Assembly (NCBI RefSeq): GCF_026723825.1
Contig: NZ_CP113519.1
Location: 2,108,001-2,172,000 of the forward strand
Origin: Pseudomonas sp. GOM7
Lineage (GTDB): Bacteria; Pseudomonadota; Gammaproteobacteria; Pseudomonadales; Pseudomonadaceae
DNA: 64,000 nucleotides
Direction of reading: 5' to 3'
The notes beneath the pieces are model-generated. The model was given only the letters and a program-made list of their open reading frames with translations, was not told the DNA's origin and ran no database searches. A program made the position numbers and the translations under genes. Below are positions 28,620 to 39,104 of this stretch, piece by piece (positions within the stretch are counted from its first letter, which is position 1; each line of letters opens with the position of its first letter).

Positions 28620-29633
28620 ATGCTTGCCCTCGGCAAACTGCTTGAACTGACCCTGGCCGGCCATGAGCCGTCGGCGAAGATTCAACTGACACCCGACGGC
28701 ACGCGCCTGCGATGGCTGGACGAAGGTGCGCTGGAGGTCACTCCGCCAGCTGCCCGTGACACTGGCCTCGACCTGCTGCTGTCGGCCGGCATCCACGGTA
28801 ACGAAACCGCGCCTATCGAGCTGCTCGACCGTCTGCTGCGTGGCATCGCGCGCAACGAGTTGCATCCGGCGGCACGCATGCTTTTCCTGTTCGGTAACCC
28901 CGAGGCCATGCGCCGCGGCGAGCGCTACGTGGAACAGGACATCAACCGCCTGTTCAGTGGTCATCACGAACAGGCCAGCGGCTTCGAGGCGATTCGTGCC
29001 TGCGACCTGGAGCATCTGGCTGCCACCTTCTTCGGCAAGGCAACGGGGCGCATGCGGCTGCACTACGACCTGCACACCGCCATGCGTGGCTCGAAGATCG
29101 AGCAGTTCGCCCTCTATCCCTGGCAGGAGGGTCGCGCTCATTCCCGTCGCGAGCTGCAGCGCCTGCGCGCCGCCGGGATCGAGGCGGTGCTGCTGCAGAA
29201 CAAGGCATCGAGTACCTTCAGCGCCTACACCTATGCGCAGCTCGGTGCCGAGGCCTTTACCCTGGAGCTGGGCAAGGCGCGCGCCTTCGGGCAGAACCAG
29301 CGGATCAACCTCGGGCTGCTGGAAGGCGCTCTGCACGACTTGATCGAGGGGCGTGAAATGACGAGCGACGGGACGAGCCTCGATGGCCTGCAACTGTTCG
29401 CCGTATCGCGCGAGATCATCAAACACAGCGACAGCTTCCAGTTGCACCTGCCGGCGGACATCGAGAACTTCACTGAGCTGGAGCCCGGGTATCTCCTGGC
29501 CGAAGACATCGCCGGCACGCGCTGGGTGGTGCAGGGGGAGGGCGAGCGCATCATCTTCCCCAATCCCAAGGTCAGGAACGGCCTGCGCGCCGGCATCCTC
29601 ATCGTTCCCGACGATGGCGCCGGCGTGCTGTAG
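28620..29633 (+). CDS. aruE: Succinylglutamate desuccinylase AruE/AstE
   Basis: A 337-residue zinc hydrolase of the aspartoacylase/M14 type. It splits succinylglutamate into succinate and glutamate, the last AST step. Zinc ligands H59 and E62 are in [12 protein letters not shown]152 is in [12 protein letters not shown], and the catalytic glutamate E216 is in FTLELGKAR. The ATG follows CAAGGAGTCGCC. The upstream frame extension runs into the REP hairpin. The stop codon TAG is the first triplet of the following REP element. Confidence 0.95.
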   Translation: MLALGKLLELTLAGHEPSAKIQLTPDGTRLRWLDEGALEVTPPAARDTGLDLLLSAGIHGNETAPIELLDRLLRGIARNELHPAARMLFLFGNPEAMRRGERYVEQDINRLFSGHHEQASGFEAIRACDLEHLAATFFGKATGRMRLHYDLHTAMRGSKIEQFALYPWQEGRAHSRRELQRLRAAGIEAVLLQNKASSTFSAYTYAQLGAEAFTLELGKARAFGQNQRINLGLLEGALHDLIEGREMTSDGTSLDGLQLFAVSREIIKHSDSFQLHLPADIENFTELEPGYLLAEDIAGTRWVVQGEGERIIFPNPKVRNGLRAGILIVPDDGAGVL

Positions 29634-29689
29634 CCCGGATGCAATCCGGGGATGGCCGGCACATTTTCCCCGGATTGCATCCGGGCTAC
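29630..29689. repeat. REP palindrome, TAGCCCGGATGCAATCCGGG family, copy 1
   Basis: GTAGCCCGGATGCAATCCGGGG and CCCCGGATTGCATCCGGGCTAC are perfect inverses, 16 bases apart. Other copies are at 52870, 56217 and 60415. It contains the aruE stop codon and probably ends or stabilises that mRNA. Confidence 0.9.
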
Positions 29690-29786
29690 GGTGTCGGCCA
29701 GTTGCTTTATCGCACAACTGTATCTTTCACTGTCCGGGCAGCCTCTTTAGCATGGGCTTTTTCGCCAGAAGCCGGGAATGCCTGCC

Positions 29787-30791
29787 ATGCATCTGATCGA
29801 CCTGCGTAGCGATACCGTCACCCAGCCCACCGCCGCCATGCGCGAGGCCATGCTCACCGCCGAACTGGGTGACGATGTGTATGGCGAGGATCCTACCGTC
29901 AACCGCCTGGAAAGCTGGCTGGCCAAGGAACTGGGCTTTGCCGCGGCACTGTTCGTGCCCACCGGCACCATGAGCAACCTGCTGGGCCTGATGGCGCACT
30001 GCGAGCGCGGTGACGAATACATCGTCGGCCAGCAGGCGCACACCTACAAATACGAGGGCGGTGGCGCCGCCGTGCTCGGTTCCATCCAGCCGCAGCCGAT
30101 CGACGCCGAAGACGATGGCTCGCTGGATCTGGCCAAGGTGGAGGCGGCGATCAAGCAGGACGACTTCCATTTCGCCCGCACCCGCCTGCTGACACTGGAA
30201 AACACCATGCAGGGCAAGGTGTTGCCGCTCGACTATCTGGCCGCCGCGCGCGAGCTGACTCGTCGACGTGGCCTGAGTCTGCATCTGGATGGCGCGCGCC
30301 TGTTCAATGCGGCAGTCAAGCTGCAGGTGCCGGCACGCCAGATCACCCAGTATTTCGACTCCGTGTCGGTATGCCTGTCCAAGGGGCTCGGTGCGCCGGT
30401 CGGCTCGGTGCTCTGTGGCAGCGAAGAGTTGATCGCCAAGGCCCGGCGCCTGCGCAAGATGGTCGGCGGCGGCATGCGCCAGGCGGGCCTGCTGGCGGCA
30501 GCCGGGCTCTATGCCTTGGAACACCAGGTCGAGCGCCTGGCCGAGGATCATGCCAAGGCCGCGCACCTGGGCGAAGCACTGCGCGAGCTGGACTACAGTG
30601 TCGAGCCGGTGCAGACCAACATGGTCTACGTGCAGCTTGGCGAGCGGGCCGCGCGGATCAAGGCCTTCATGGCTGAGCGCCGCATCGCCGTCGTCGCCGC
30701 ACCGCGCCTGCGCCTGATCACCCACTTGGATGTCGGTGCCGAAGGTATCGAGCGGGTGATCGAGGCCTTCGCCGCTTTCCGTGACCATTGA
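29787..30791 (+). CDS. ltaE: Low-specificity L-threonine aldolase
   Basis: A 334-residue fold-type I PLP enzyme that cleaves threonine or allo-threonine to glycine and acetaldehyde. The conserved N-terminus [15 protein letters not shown] is followed by [38 protein letters not shown] and the PLP lysine in [14 protein letters not shown]. The ATG at 29787 has GGGA at a good distance. An in-frame ATG nine bases earlier (29778) is possible. The gene stands between the AST operon and alaS. Confidence 0.92.
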   Translation: MHLIDLRSDTVTQPTAAMREAMLTAELGDDVYGEDPTVNRLESWLAKELGFAAALFVPTGTMSNLLGLMAHCERGDEYIVGQQAHTYKYEGGGAAVLGSIQPQPIDAEDDGSLDLAKVEAAIKQDDFHFARTRLLTLENTMQGKVLPLDYLAAARELTRRRGLSLHLDGARLFNAAVKLQVPARQITQYFDSVSVCLSKGLGAPVGSVLCGSEELIAKARRLRKMVGGGMRQAGLLAAAGLYALEHQVERLAEDHAKAAHLGEALRELDYSVEPVQTNMVYVQLGERAARIKAFMAERRIAVVAAPRLRLITHLDVGAEGIERVIEAFAAFRDH

Positions 30792-30813
30792 GCAAGAAAG
30801 GGACGGTTCATAG

Positions 30814-30863
30814 CTGTCGCCTATCAACAGGGCACTAGCCGCGGGCGACAGGGCCGATATAAT
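30814..30863 (+). promoter_or_regulatory. alaS promoter region with an inverted repeat
   Basis: A perfect -10 hexamer TATAAT lies at 30858-30863. CTGTCGCC (30814-30821) and GGCGACAG (30844-30851) form an inverted repeat across the -35 region. No good -35 hexamer is seen at 17 bp. The repeat could be an operator. E. coli AlaRS is known to repress its own gene through a palindrome near the start site, but nothing here shows that mechanism directly. Confidence 0.55.
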
Positions 30864-30882
30864 GCGTCCCTTTGCAGACTGC

Positions 30883-31006
30883 GTGATAACCGTTGCGCCC
30901 GGTCATGCTGCGTTGGGAATCGGCTCGGAATGCTCATTCACAGGCTGTGAATTCTGCCTCCTCGCTGCCTTCTGCCTTGGCTGACCTTCGCTCGCTAGGT
31001 TGTCAC
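30883..31006 (-). repeat. Copy of the hairpin-borne repeat family (copy D), in the alaS leader
   Basis: On the minus strand the core reads TAGCGAGCGAAGGTCAGCC at its left border, then GTGAATGAGCATTCCGAGCC and AACGCAGCATGACC. The outer arms GTGACAACC and GGTTATCAC pair (8 of 9). The copy lies between the alaS -10 and its start codon, so it becomes part of the alaS 5' untranslated RNA. Confidence 0.8.
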
Positions 31007-31050
31007 TTCGCCGGCTCTGCCGTAGCCGCCTGATTCCGTGGATATCCCCT

Positions 31051-33675
<2,625 letters not shown>

Positions 33676-33680
33676 CCCGG

Positions 33681-33751
33681 GATGCCTGCGTCCTGACATG
33701 GCTTGGTGCGGGCGCGAATTTCATCAATGAGTTCGCTCCTGTACAGGCATC
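33681..33751. repeat. REP-like palindrome between alaS and lysC
   Basis: GATGCCTG (33681) pairs with CAGGCATC (33744). An inner hairpin GCGAATTTCAT-CA-ATGAGTTCGC lies near the right side. Together they form a two-level stem of about 70 bases. No T run follows. It probably marks the 3' end of the alaS mRNA. Confidence 0.6.
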
Positions 33752-33882
33752 GGCGAGTTAACGTGGGTATCGTCTTGCAAGTAGCGTGAAAGCGAGGCCA
33801 GCAGTGCGTCCGGCAGGCCTTGGCAGTGTGACCCGATGCGGGTTTAATGGGCGCCCTTCGAGGAATCAGGCGGCTTTTTGAA

Positions 33883-35121
33883 ATGGCTTTGATCGTACAG
33901 AAGTTTGGGGGCACCTCCGTCGGCACCGTCGAGCGTATCCAGCAGGTGGCCGAGAAGGTAAAGAAGTTCCGCGAGAAAGGTGACGACATCGTCGTCGTGG
34001 TGTCCGCCATGAGTGGCGAGACCAACCGTCTGATCGATCTTGCCAAGCAGATCACCGACGGCGAGCCGGTACCGCGTGAGCTGGATGTGATGGTGTCCAC
34101 CGGTGAGCAGGTGACCATCGCCCTGCTGGCCATGGCGCTGATCAAGCGCGGAGTGCCGGCGGTGTCCTACACCGGCAACCAGGTGCGCATCCTCACCGAC
34201 AGCGCCTACAACAAGGCGCGTATTCTGCAGATCGATGATCAGAAGATTCGTACCGACCTCAAGGCCGGGCGTGTCGTCGTCGTCGCCGGCTTCCAGGGCG
34301 TCGACGAGCACGGCAGCATCACCACCCTGGGGCGTGGCGGTTCCGACACCACCGGCGTGGCCCTGGCGGCGGCGTTGAAGGCCGATGAGTGCCAGATCTA
34401 CACCGATGTCGATGGCGTCTACACCACCGACCCGCGCGTGGTGCCCAAGGCCCAGCGTCTGGAGAAGATCACCTTCGAGGAAATGCTGGAAATGGCCAGC
34501 CTCGGCTCCAAGGTGCTGCAGATCCGCTCGGTGGAATTCGCCGGCAAGTACAATGTCCCGCTGCGCGTCCTGCACAGCTTCCAGGAGGGGCCGGGCACCC
34601 TCATTACCCTTGATGAAGAGGAATCCATGGAACAGCCGATCATTTCCGGCATCGCTTTCAATCGCGACGAAGCCAAGCTGACCATCCGTGGGGTACCGGA
34701 TATCCCCGGCATCGCCTTCAAGATTCTCGGCCCGATCAGCGCCGCCAACATCGAAGTGGACATGATCGTGCAGAACGTTTCGCACGATAACACCACCGAC
34801 TTCACCTTCACCGTGCACCGCAACGACTACAACAACGCCCTGAGCGTGTTGCAGAAGACCGCTGACGAACTGGGCGCCCGTGAAGTGGTGGGGGACACCA
34901 ATATCGCCAAGGTGTCCATCGTCGGTGTCGGCATGCGCTCCCATGCCGGTGTCGCCAGCCGCATGTTCGAGGCCCTGGCCAAGGAGACCATCAACATCCA
35001 GATGATCTCCACCTCCGAGATCAAGGTATCCGTGGTCATCGAGGAAAAATACCTGGAACTGGCCGTGCGTGCCCTGCACACGGCTTTCGAGCTCGACGCC
35101 CCGGCTCGACAGGGTGACTGA
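33883..35121 (+). CDS. lysC: Aspartate kinase LysC
   Basis: A 412-residue kinase that phosphorylates aspartate at the head of lysine, threonine and methionine synthesis. The kinase domain starts ALIVQKFGGTSVGTVERI and includes VVAGFQG, TLGRGGSDTTGVALAAAL and DVDGVYTTDPR. Two ACT domains (about 265-410) would bind the allosteric lysine/threonine. The ATG at 33883 gives the family N-terminus MALIVQKFGG. The upstream extension is not conserved. A strong terminator follows. Confidence 0.97.
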   Translation: MALIVQKFGGTSVGTVERIQQVAEKVKKFREKGDDIVVVVSAMSGETNRLIDLAKQITDGEPVPRELDVMVSTGEQVTIALLAMALIKRGVPAVSYTGNQVRILTDSAYNKARILQIDDQKIRTDLKAGRVVVVAGFQGVDEHGSITTLGRGGSDTTGVALAAALKADECQIYTDVDGVYTTDPRVVPKAQRLEKITFEEMLEMASLGSKVLQIRSVEFAGKYNVPLRVLHSFQEGPGTLITLDEEESMEQPIISGIAFNRDEAKLTIRGVPDIPGIAFKILGPISAANIEVDMIVQNVSHDNTTDFTFTVHRNDYNNALSVLQKTADELGAREVVGDTNIAKVSIVGVGMRSHAGVASRMFEALAKETINIQMISTSEIKVSVVIEEKYLELAVRALHTAFELDAPARQGD

Positions 35122-35132
35122 TGCATCGATCC

Positions 35133-35166
35133 GAAAGGCGCGGCTGGTTCCGCGCCTTTCGTCTTT
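35133..35166 (+). terminator. Terminator of lysC
   Basis: A 10-bp GAAAGGCGCG/CGCGCCTTTC stem with an 8-base loop, followed by GTCTTTTT. Confidence 0.9.
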
Positions 35167-35181
35167 TTGACTGGTACGCGG

Positions 35182-35210
35182 GAACTTTATTTCTACGCGA
35201 GCTGGTCAAT
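35182..35210 (+). promoter_or_regulatory. Candidate AlgU-type promoter upstream of rsmA
   Basis: GAACTT at 35182-35187 matches the AlgU/RpoE -35. TCAAT lies 18 bp further (35206-35210), a little longer than the usual 16-17. The rsmA gene of P. aeruginosa has an AlgU-dependent promoter, which is why this is listed. The fit is imperfect. Confidence 0.35.
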
Positions 35211-35310
35211 ACTTGGGTAGACGCTTGCTGGCTTGAATGAGCAGGAAGCCGACACCATTTTTCTTTTTGCAGACGTGTTGTCCTGAAATGTAATTCGTGA
35301 GGAGAAAGGA

Positions 35311-35496
35311 ATGCTGATTCTGACTCGCCGGGTTGGAGAGACCCTGATGGTTGGTGATGATGTGACTGTCACCGTGTTGGGTGTGAAAGGTAACCAGGTG
35401 CGCATTGGTGTCAATGCGCCGAAAGAGGTTGCCGTGCACCGTGAGGAAATCTACCAACGCATCCAGAAAGAGAAGGGTGACGAACCAAGCCACTAA
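35311..35496 (+). CDS. rsmA: RsmA/CsrA, post-transcriptional regulator
   Basis: A 61-residue CsrA-family dimer that binds GGA-containing hairpins in mRNA leaders. [24 protein letters not shown] and the conserved [21 protein letters not shown] (with R44) are intact. The ribosome site GAGGAGAAAGGA carries two GGA triplets, so self-binding is possible. The gene lies between lysC and tRNA-Ser, the usual Pseudomonas order. Confidence 0.97.
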
Positions 35497-35557
35497 TTTT
35501 TCTACAAATTTTTGTTTGCAAACGGGGAAAACATGGTTATCATGCGCCCCGTGTTGC

Positions 35558-35648
35558 GGAGAGGTGGCCGAGTGGCCGAAGGCGCTCCCCTGCTAAGGGA
35601 GTACACCTCAAAAGGGTGTCGGGGGTTCGAATCCCCCCTTCTCCGCCA
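35558..35648 (+). tRNA. tRNA-Ser (GCT)
   Basis: A 91-base cloverleaf with a long variable arm (TACACCTCAAAAGGGTGTC). The acceptor GGAGAGG/CTTCTCC ends with encoded CCA. Anticodon GCT is at 35592-35594. T-loop GGTTCGAATCC is present. Confidence 0.97.
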
Positions 35649-35717
35649 TTATTCAGCGAGCCGGGCGGTTGCCAGGCTGGCGAATCAACCAGAGGTGATC
35701 TGGTATAAAAGCACCAA

Positions 35718-35854
35718 AGATCTCGCGAAAGCGTAGCGAGCGAAGGGTAGGCGAGGCGAAAGCGAGCGAAGAAGCGCAGTTTAGTTTTCTAAATGAGCAT
35801 TCTGAGTTCGGTTTCAACGAAGCATAACCAAGCGCAGTAGCTTTCGAGTGATCT
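35718..35854 (+). repeat. Copy of the hairpin-borne repeat family (copy B), tRNA-Ser/tRNA-Arg spacer
   Basis: The core runs GAGCGAAGGGTAGGCGAGGC ... GCGCAGTTTAG ... CTAAATGAGCATTCTGAG ... AGCGCA. It lies between two GTAGC copies (35733-35737 and 35837-35841). The outer arms AGATCTCGCGAAAGC and GCTTTCGAGTGATCT pair. The next tRNA spacer has the same arms as GAAAGC-GTA-GCTTTC with no core (36018-36032). Confidence 0.85.
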
Positions 35855-35859
35855 GTAAC

Positions 35860-35936
35860 GGACTCATAGCTCAGCTGGATAGAGTACTCGGCTACGAACC
35901 GAGCGGTCGGAGGTTCGAATCCTCCTGAGTCCGCCA
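35860..35936 (+). tRNA. tRNA-Arg (ACG), copy 1
   Basis: 77 bases. The acceptor GGACTCA/TGAGTCC is followed by G and encoded CCA. The anticodon ACG (read ICG) is at 35894-35896. The three tRNA-Arg copies in this cluster are identical. Confidence 0.97.
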
Positions 35937-35943
35937 TATTCAA

Positions 35944-35970
35944 ATGGCTTGCATCGCTGCAAGCCATTTT
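35944..35970 (+). terminator. Hairpin after tRNA-Arg copy 1
   Basis: A 10-bp ATGGCTTGCA/TGCAAGCCAT stem with loop TCGC, then TTT-G-TTT. It is a weak terminator or an RNA-processing hairpin. Confidence 0.6.
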
Positions 35971-36046
35971 GTTTCAACCAGTGGTGATCTGGCCTAAAAC
36001 CACCATCAAGGTCGCATGAAAGCGTAGCTTTCGAGTGATCTTCAAC

Positions 36047-36123
36047 GGACTCATAGCTCAGCTGGATAGAGTACTCGGCTACGAACCGAGCGGTCGGAGG
36101 TTCGAATCCTCCTGAGTCCGCCA
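36047..36123 (+). tRNA. tRNA-Arg (ACG), copy 2
   Basis: Identical to the first copy; anticodon ACG at 36081-36083. It begins 187 bp after copy 1. The spacer before it carries the short GAAAGC-GTA-GCTTTC hairpin. Confidence 0.97.
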
Positions 36124-36129
36124 TATTCA

Positions 36130-36156
36130 ATGGCGTTGCAGCGATGCAAGCCATTT
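36130..36156 (+). terminator. Hairpin after tRNA-Arg copy 2
   Basis: ATGGC-g-TTGCA pairs with TGCAAGCCAT. The loop is GCGA, the reverse complement of the TCGC loop found after copy 1. One base is bulged in the left arm. Confidence 0.55.
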
Positions 36157-36236
36157 TGCTTCAACCAGTGGTGGTCTGGTCTAAAAACACCATAAAGGTC
36201 GCATGAAAGCTTGTTGGCATTCGGGTGATCTTTAAT

Positions 36237-36313
36237 GGACTCATAGCTCAGCTGGATAGAGTACTCGGCTACGAACCGAGCGGTCGGAGGTTCGAATCCT
36301 CCTGAGTCCGCCA
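36237..36313 (+). tRNA. tRNA-Arg (ACG), copy 3
   Basis: Identical to the other two; anticodon ACG at 36271-36273. It begins 190 bp after copy 2. A strong terminator follows and ends the tRNA transcript. Confidence 0.97.
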
Positions 36314-36318
36314 TACCC

Positions 36319-36349
36319 AAAAGGGCCTGCATCACTGCAGGCCCTTTTT
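36319..36349 (+). terminator. Terminator of the tRNA cluster
   Basis: GGGCCTGCA/TGCAGGCCC stem with loop TCAC, flanked by A4 and T5. It works in both directions and also faces the convergent gene that ends at 36359. Confidence 0.9.
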
Positions 36350-36358
36350 CTTTGTGTG

Positions 36359-36847
36359 CTATTTCTTCACGCAGCCAGACGCGTCGAAGTTGACCTGCTG
36401 GCGGTTGCCGCGCTTGTCATCGTAGTGATAACGCTGCCTGCCGTTATGGCGGGTGATCCTGTCCGGCTTGCCCAGGCTGCTTTCCACATCGGCCAGACTC
36501 ATGCCTGGGCGAACCTCCTTGCGGATGATCGCCTGGCGTTTTTCACGGCTTGTCAGCAGATTGCCGCAGCCGTCGTCCTGTTGGCCGACTGTCACCACCT
36601 CCGGTGAATTGGCATGTTTGCGTCCGGAGTGACGAGAGGGATCTGCCAGTGGAATCGCCTTGCCGCTGCTGGGAGTGAGGTTTTGCGCCTCCTGCAGGTG
36701 CTGTTGCTGGTCGCTCTCGCAGCCATGGAGGGTGAAGGTGACATGGCCGCCGGCGTCCACGCAGCGGAACACGCTGGTCGCCGAGCTGTCTTGAATAGGG
36801 GAGAGAAGCGCAGCGGCCAGTAGCGCTGCAAGGTGCGATCCGCGCAT
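36359..36847 (-). CDS. Secreted DUF4124-like envelope protein
   Basis: 162 residues with a signal peptide (MRGSHLAALLAAALLSPIQDSSA). After it comes SVFRCVDAGGHVTFTLHGCESDQQQ, the DUF4124 pattern (a Y/F-R-C-x-D-x-x-G-x-x-x-F-x-x-x-x-C core). The C-terminal half has RPGMSLADVESSLGKPDRITRHNGRQRYHYDDKRG, similar to the SmpA/OmlA (BamE-like) fold, where a two-helix motif precedes a strand with GKPD. Four cysteines suggest periplasmic disulfides. Function is unknown. It is convergent with the tRNA cluster. Confidence 0.75.
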   Translation of the reverse strand: MRGSHLAALLAAALLSPIQDSSATSVFRCVDAGGHVTFTLHGCESDQQQHLQEAQNLTPSSGKAIPLADPSRHSGRKHANSPEVVTVGQQDDGCGNLLTSREKRQAIIRKEVRPGMSLADVESSLGKPDRITRHNGRQRYHYDDKRGNRQQVNFDASGCVKK

Positions 36848-37070
36848 GAGTCGTCCTCCGTGACGTTTACCTGTTTCAGCCTAAACCGTTTTTTCGCTCT
36901 TACCAAGGTGTCCTGGCGGAGGTGGCCGGCGTCGCATAGCCAAGTTTTCATGCGAGATCGAAGTTTGTAGCGCAAGCAATTGTTCTTGCCGCGCTTTTGT
37001 CACGTACAAAGCTGTTTTGCGGTGTTATCATTTGCCGTGTCAGCCCCGCCGGGGCTTGTGGAATACCACC

Positions 37071-37130
37071 ATGGACTTACCCAGTAGTTACTCAATACTC
37101 CCCTCGAACAATCGTGTAAGACCTGATTGA
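37071..37130 (+). CDS. Possible 19-codon leader peptide ahead of mgtE
   Basis: ATG at 37071 opens a frame of MDLPSSYSILPSNNRVRPD that stops at 37128-37130, 40 bp before mgtE. It has three prolines, including a P-D ending. A GTGGAATACCAC palindrome overlaps its start, and a AGCCCCG/CGGGGCT hairpin (37042-37056) lies just upstream. Mg2+ transporter genes of enteric bacteria have proline-containing leader peptides that sense Mg2+. Similarity here is only in type and position. The ribosome site is weak, and it may not be translated. Apart from this leader and a TATCAT -10-like hexamer at 37026-37031, the 36848-37170 gap shows nothing clear. Confidence 0.25.
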   Translation: MDLPSSYSILPSNNRVRPD

Positions 37131-37170
37131 TCCCCTTTGGCGTGCCCGCCAACTGGGGGTGGAGCGCGCC

Positions 37171-38613
37171 ATGACCGAAGTAGAAGCCAAGAAGCCGCAA
37201 GAGAGCCTGCAGGATCGCCTGGCCCAGGTGATCGAACTGCTGCATCGGCACAAGCTGGTGGAAGACCTGACCCATCGTCAGGAAGGCCAGCACAGAGACC
37301 GGGTCGAGAGCCTGGTACACCGGCAGAATCTCGCCGAGCTGCAACGCAAGCTCGACGATGTGCACCCCGCCGACATCGCCCACATCCTCGAAGCCTTGCC
37401 GCTGGACGACCGTCTGACCGTCTGGCAACTGGTCAAGGCCGAGCGCGACGGCGACATCCTGCTGGAAGTGTCCGACGCGGTGCGCGAAACCCTGATCGCC
37501 GACATGGACGATCACGAGATTCTTGCGGCCGCCAAGGACATGGATGCCGATGAACTGGCCGATCTGGCGCCGGAACTGCCGCGCGACGTCGTTCACGAAC
37601 TGATGGAGACGCTCGATGCCCAGCAGCGCGAGCGCGTGCGTTCGGCCCTGTCCTACGAAGAGGATCAGGTAGGCGCGCTGATGGACTTCGAGATGGTCAC
37701 CATCCGCGAGGACGTCAGCCTGGAAGTGGTGCTGCGCTACCTGCGCCGCCTCAAGGAGCTGCCAGGGCATACCGACAAGCTGTTCGTGGTCGACTACGAC
37801 GGTGTGCTCAAGGGCGTGTTGCCGATCAAGCGGCTGCTGGTCAACGATCCGGAGAAGCAGGTCGGCGAGGTGATGGCCGACGATCCGGTGAGTTTCCATC
37901 CCGACGAGGACGGCTACGACGCGGCCCAGGCTTTCGAGCGTTATGACCTGATTTCCGCTCCCGTGGTGGACAAGAACGGCAAGCTGATCGGCCGTCTGAC
38001 CATCGATGAGATGGTCGACCTGATCCGTGAGGAAAGCGAAAGCGAAGTGCTGAACATGGCCGGTCTGCGTGAGGAGGAGGACATCTTCGCCTCGGTGTGG
38101 AAGTCGGTGCGTAACCGTTGGGCGTGGCTGGCGATCAACCTGGTCACGGCTTTCGTTGCTTCGCGGGTAATCGGTCTGTTCGAGGGCTCGATCGAGAAGC
38201 TGGTGGCGCTGGCGGCGCTGATGCCCATCGTCGCCGGTATCGGTGGCAACTCCGGCAACCAGACCATCACCATGATCGTCCGCGCCATGGCACTGGATCA
38301 GGTCAGCACCGGCAATACCAAACGCCTGCTGCGCAAGGAATTGGGGGTGTCCCTGATCAACGGCATTCTCTGGGGTGGGGTGATCGGCGCCGTTGCCTAT
38401 GGCCTCTACGGTAGCTGGTCGCTGGGTGTGGTGATGACCGCAGCGATGACCCTCAACCTGCTGCTGGCGGCGCTGATGGGAGTGCTGATCCCCATGACCC
38501 TGGCGCGCCTGGGGCGCGACCCGGCCATGGGGGCCAGCGTGATGATCACCGCCATGACTGACAGCGGCGGCTTCTTCATTTTCCTCGGATTGGCCACGAT
38601 CTTCCTGTTGTAA
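37171..38613 (+). CDS. mgtE: MgtE, magnesium transporter/channel
   Basis: 480 residues in the MgtE order. The N-terminal superhelical acidic domain (about 30-155) has LDDVHPADIAHILEALP and DELADLAPELPRDVVHELME. Two CBS domains (about 160-280) include FVVDYDGVLKGVLPIKRLL and DLISAPVVDKNGKLIGRLTIDEMVDLI. A five-helix membrane domain has PIVAGIGGNSGNQT, the Mg2+ pore signature, and MTDSGGFFIFLGLATIFLL at the end. The ATG at 37171 follows GGTGGAGC. The GTG at 37159 (adding MERA) is less likely. It sits 40 bp after a possible leader peptide. Confidence 0.95.
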   Translation: MTEVEAKKPQESLQDRLAQVIELLHRHKLVEDLTHRQEGQHRDRVESLVHRQNLAELQRKLDDVHPADIAHILEALPLDDRLTVWQLVKAERDGDILLEVSDAVRETLIADMDDHEILAAAKDMDADELADLAPELPRDVVHELMETLDAQQRERVRSALSYEEDQVGALMDFEMVTIREDVSLEVVLRYLRRLKELPGHTDKLFVVDYDGVLKGVLPIKRLLVNDPEKQVGEVMADDPVSFHPDEDGYDAAQAFERYDLISAPVVDKNGKLIGRLTIDEMVDLIREESESEVLNMAGLREEEDIFASVWKSVRNRWAWLAINLVTAFVASRVIGLFEGSIEKLVALAALMPIVAGIGGNSGNQTITMIVRAMALDQVSTGNTKRLLRKELGVSLINGILWGGVIGAVAYGLYGSWSLGVVMTAAMTLNLLLAALMGVLIPMTLARLGRDPAMGASVMITAMTDSGGFFIFLGLATIFLL

Positions 38614-39075
38614 TCAGTTCATCAGCTCGACCAGCCGCCAGGTATCGAGAAAGGCCGTGACCCGTGTGATCCGGCCATTTTCCAACTGCATGTGCCAGGA
38701 GTAGCTGTTCTCGTAGCGGCTGCCGTCCTTGGCGGTCGCCTGGCCATCCCAGTGTACGACCACGTAAGGCCCTTGCGCCACGATCTGGCGGACGGTGGGC
38801 ACGATGGGCGTGGCCAGTTTGTCAGTGATGGGTTTGACTGCATCTTCCATGAACGCCTCTCGCGTGGGGTAAGTCCCGGAGTACGGGCTGCTGCCGGCCA
38901 CGACCCAGACGGCATCATCGGCCAGCAACTGGAAGATGCCGCCTTGACCTGCGCGCCAATCATCGAAGGCTTTCTGAATCAGGGCCTGATTGGCCGCGGT
39001 GTTGTCAGTTGCCCAGGCCGGGAGGCAGAGGGATGCGCTCAGTAGCAATACGGCGATGATCTTGTGCATGTTCAT
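38614..39075 (-). CDS. Secreted SnoaL/NTF2-like protein
   Basis: 153 residues with a Sec signal (MNMHKIIAVLLLSASLCLPAWA). The mature part is one cone-shaped NTF2-like domain: ALIQKAFDDWRAGQGGIFQLLADDAVWVVAGSSPYSGTYPTREAFMEDAV, VHWDGQATAKDGSRYENSYSWHMQLENGRITRVTAFLDTWRL. This is the SnoaL-2 pattern of small binding proteins and isomerases. No catalytic pair can be assigned. It abuts the mgtE stop convergently. It is the last gene of a leftward set with the Atu4866-like gene and the SDR gene. A start at 39069 (MHK) is also possible. Confidence 0.85.
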   Translation of the reverse strand: MNMHKIIAVLLLSASLCLPAWATDNTAANQALIQKAFDDWRAGQGGIFQLLADDAVWVVAGSSPYSGTYPTREAFMEDAVKPITDKLATPIVPTVRQIVAQGPYVVVHWDGQATAKDGSRYENSYSWHMQLENGRITRVTAFLDTWRLVELMN

Positions 39076-39104
39076 GGGCTTTTTTCCTTGGCTGACGGAT
39101 AACG

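Noticed and set aside
33700..33882. Lysine riboswitch ahead of lysC
   Set aside because: The spacer holds only a REP-like palindrome and is too short for the conserved lysine riboswitch; Pseudomonas lysC is not known to have one.
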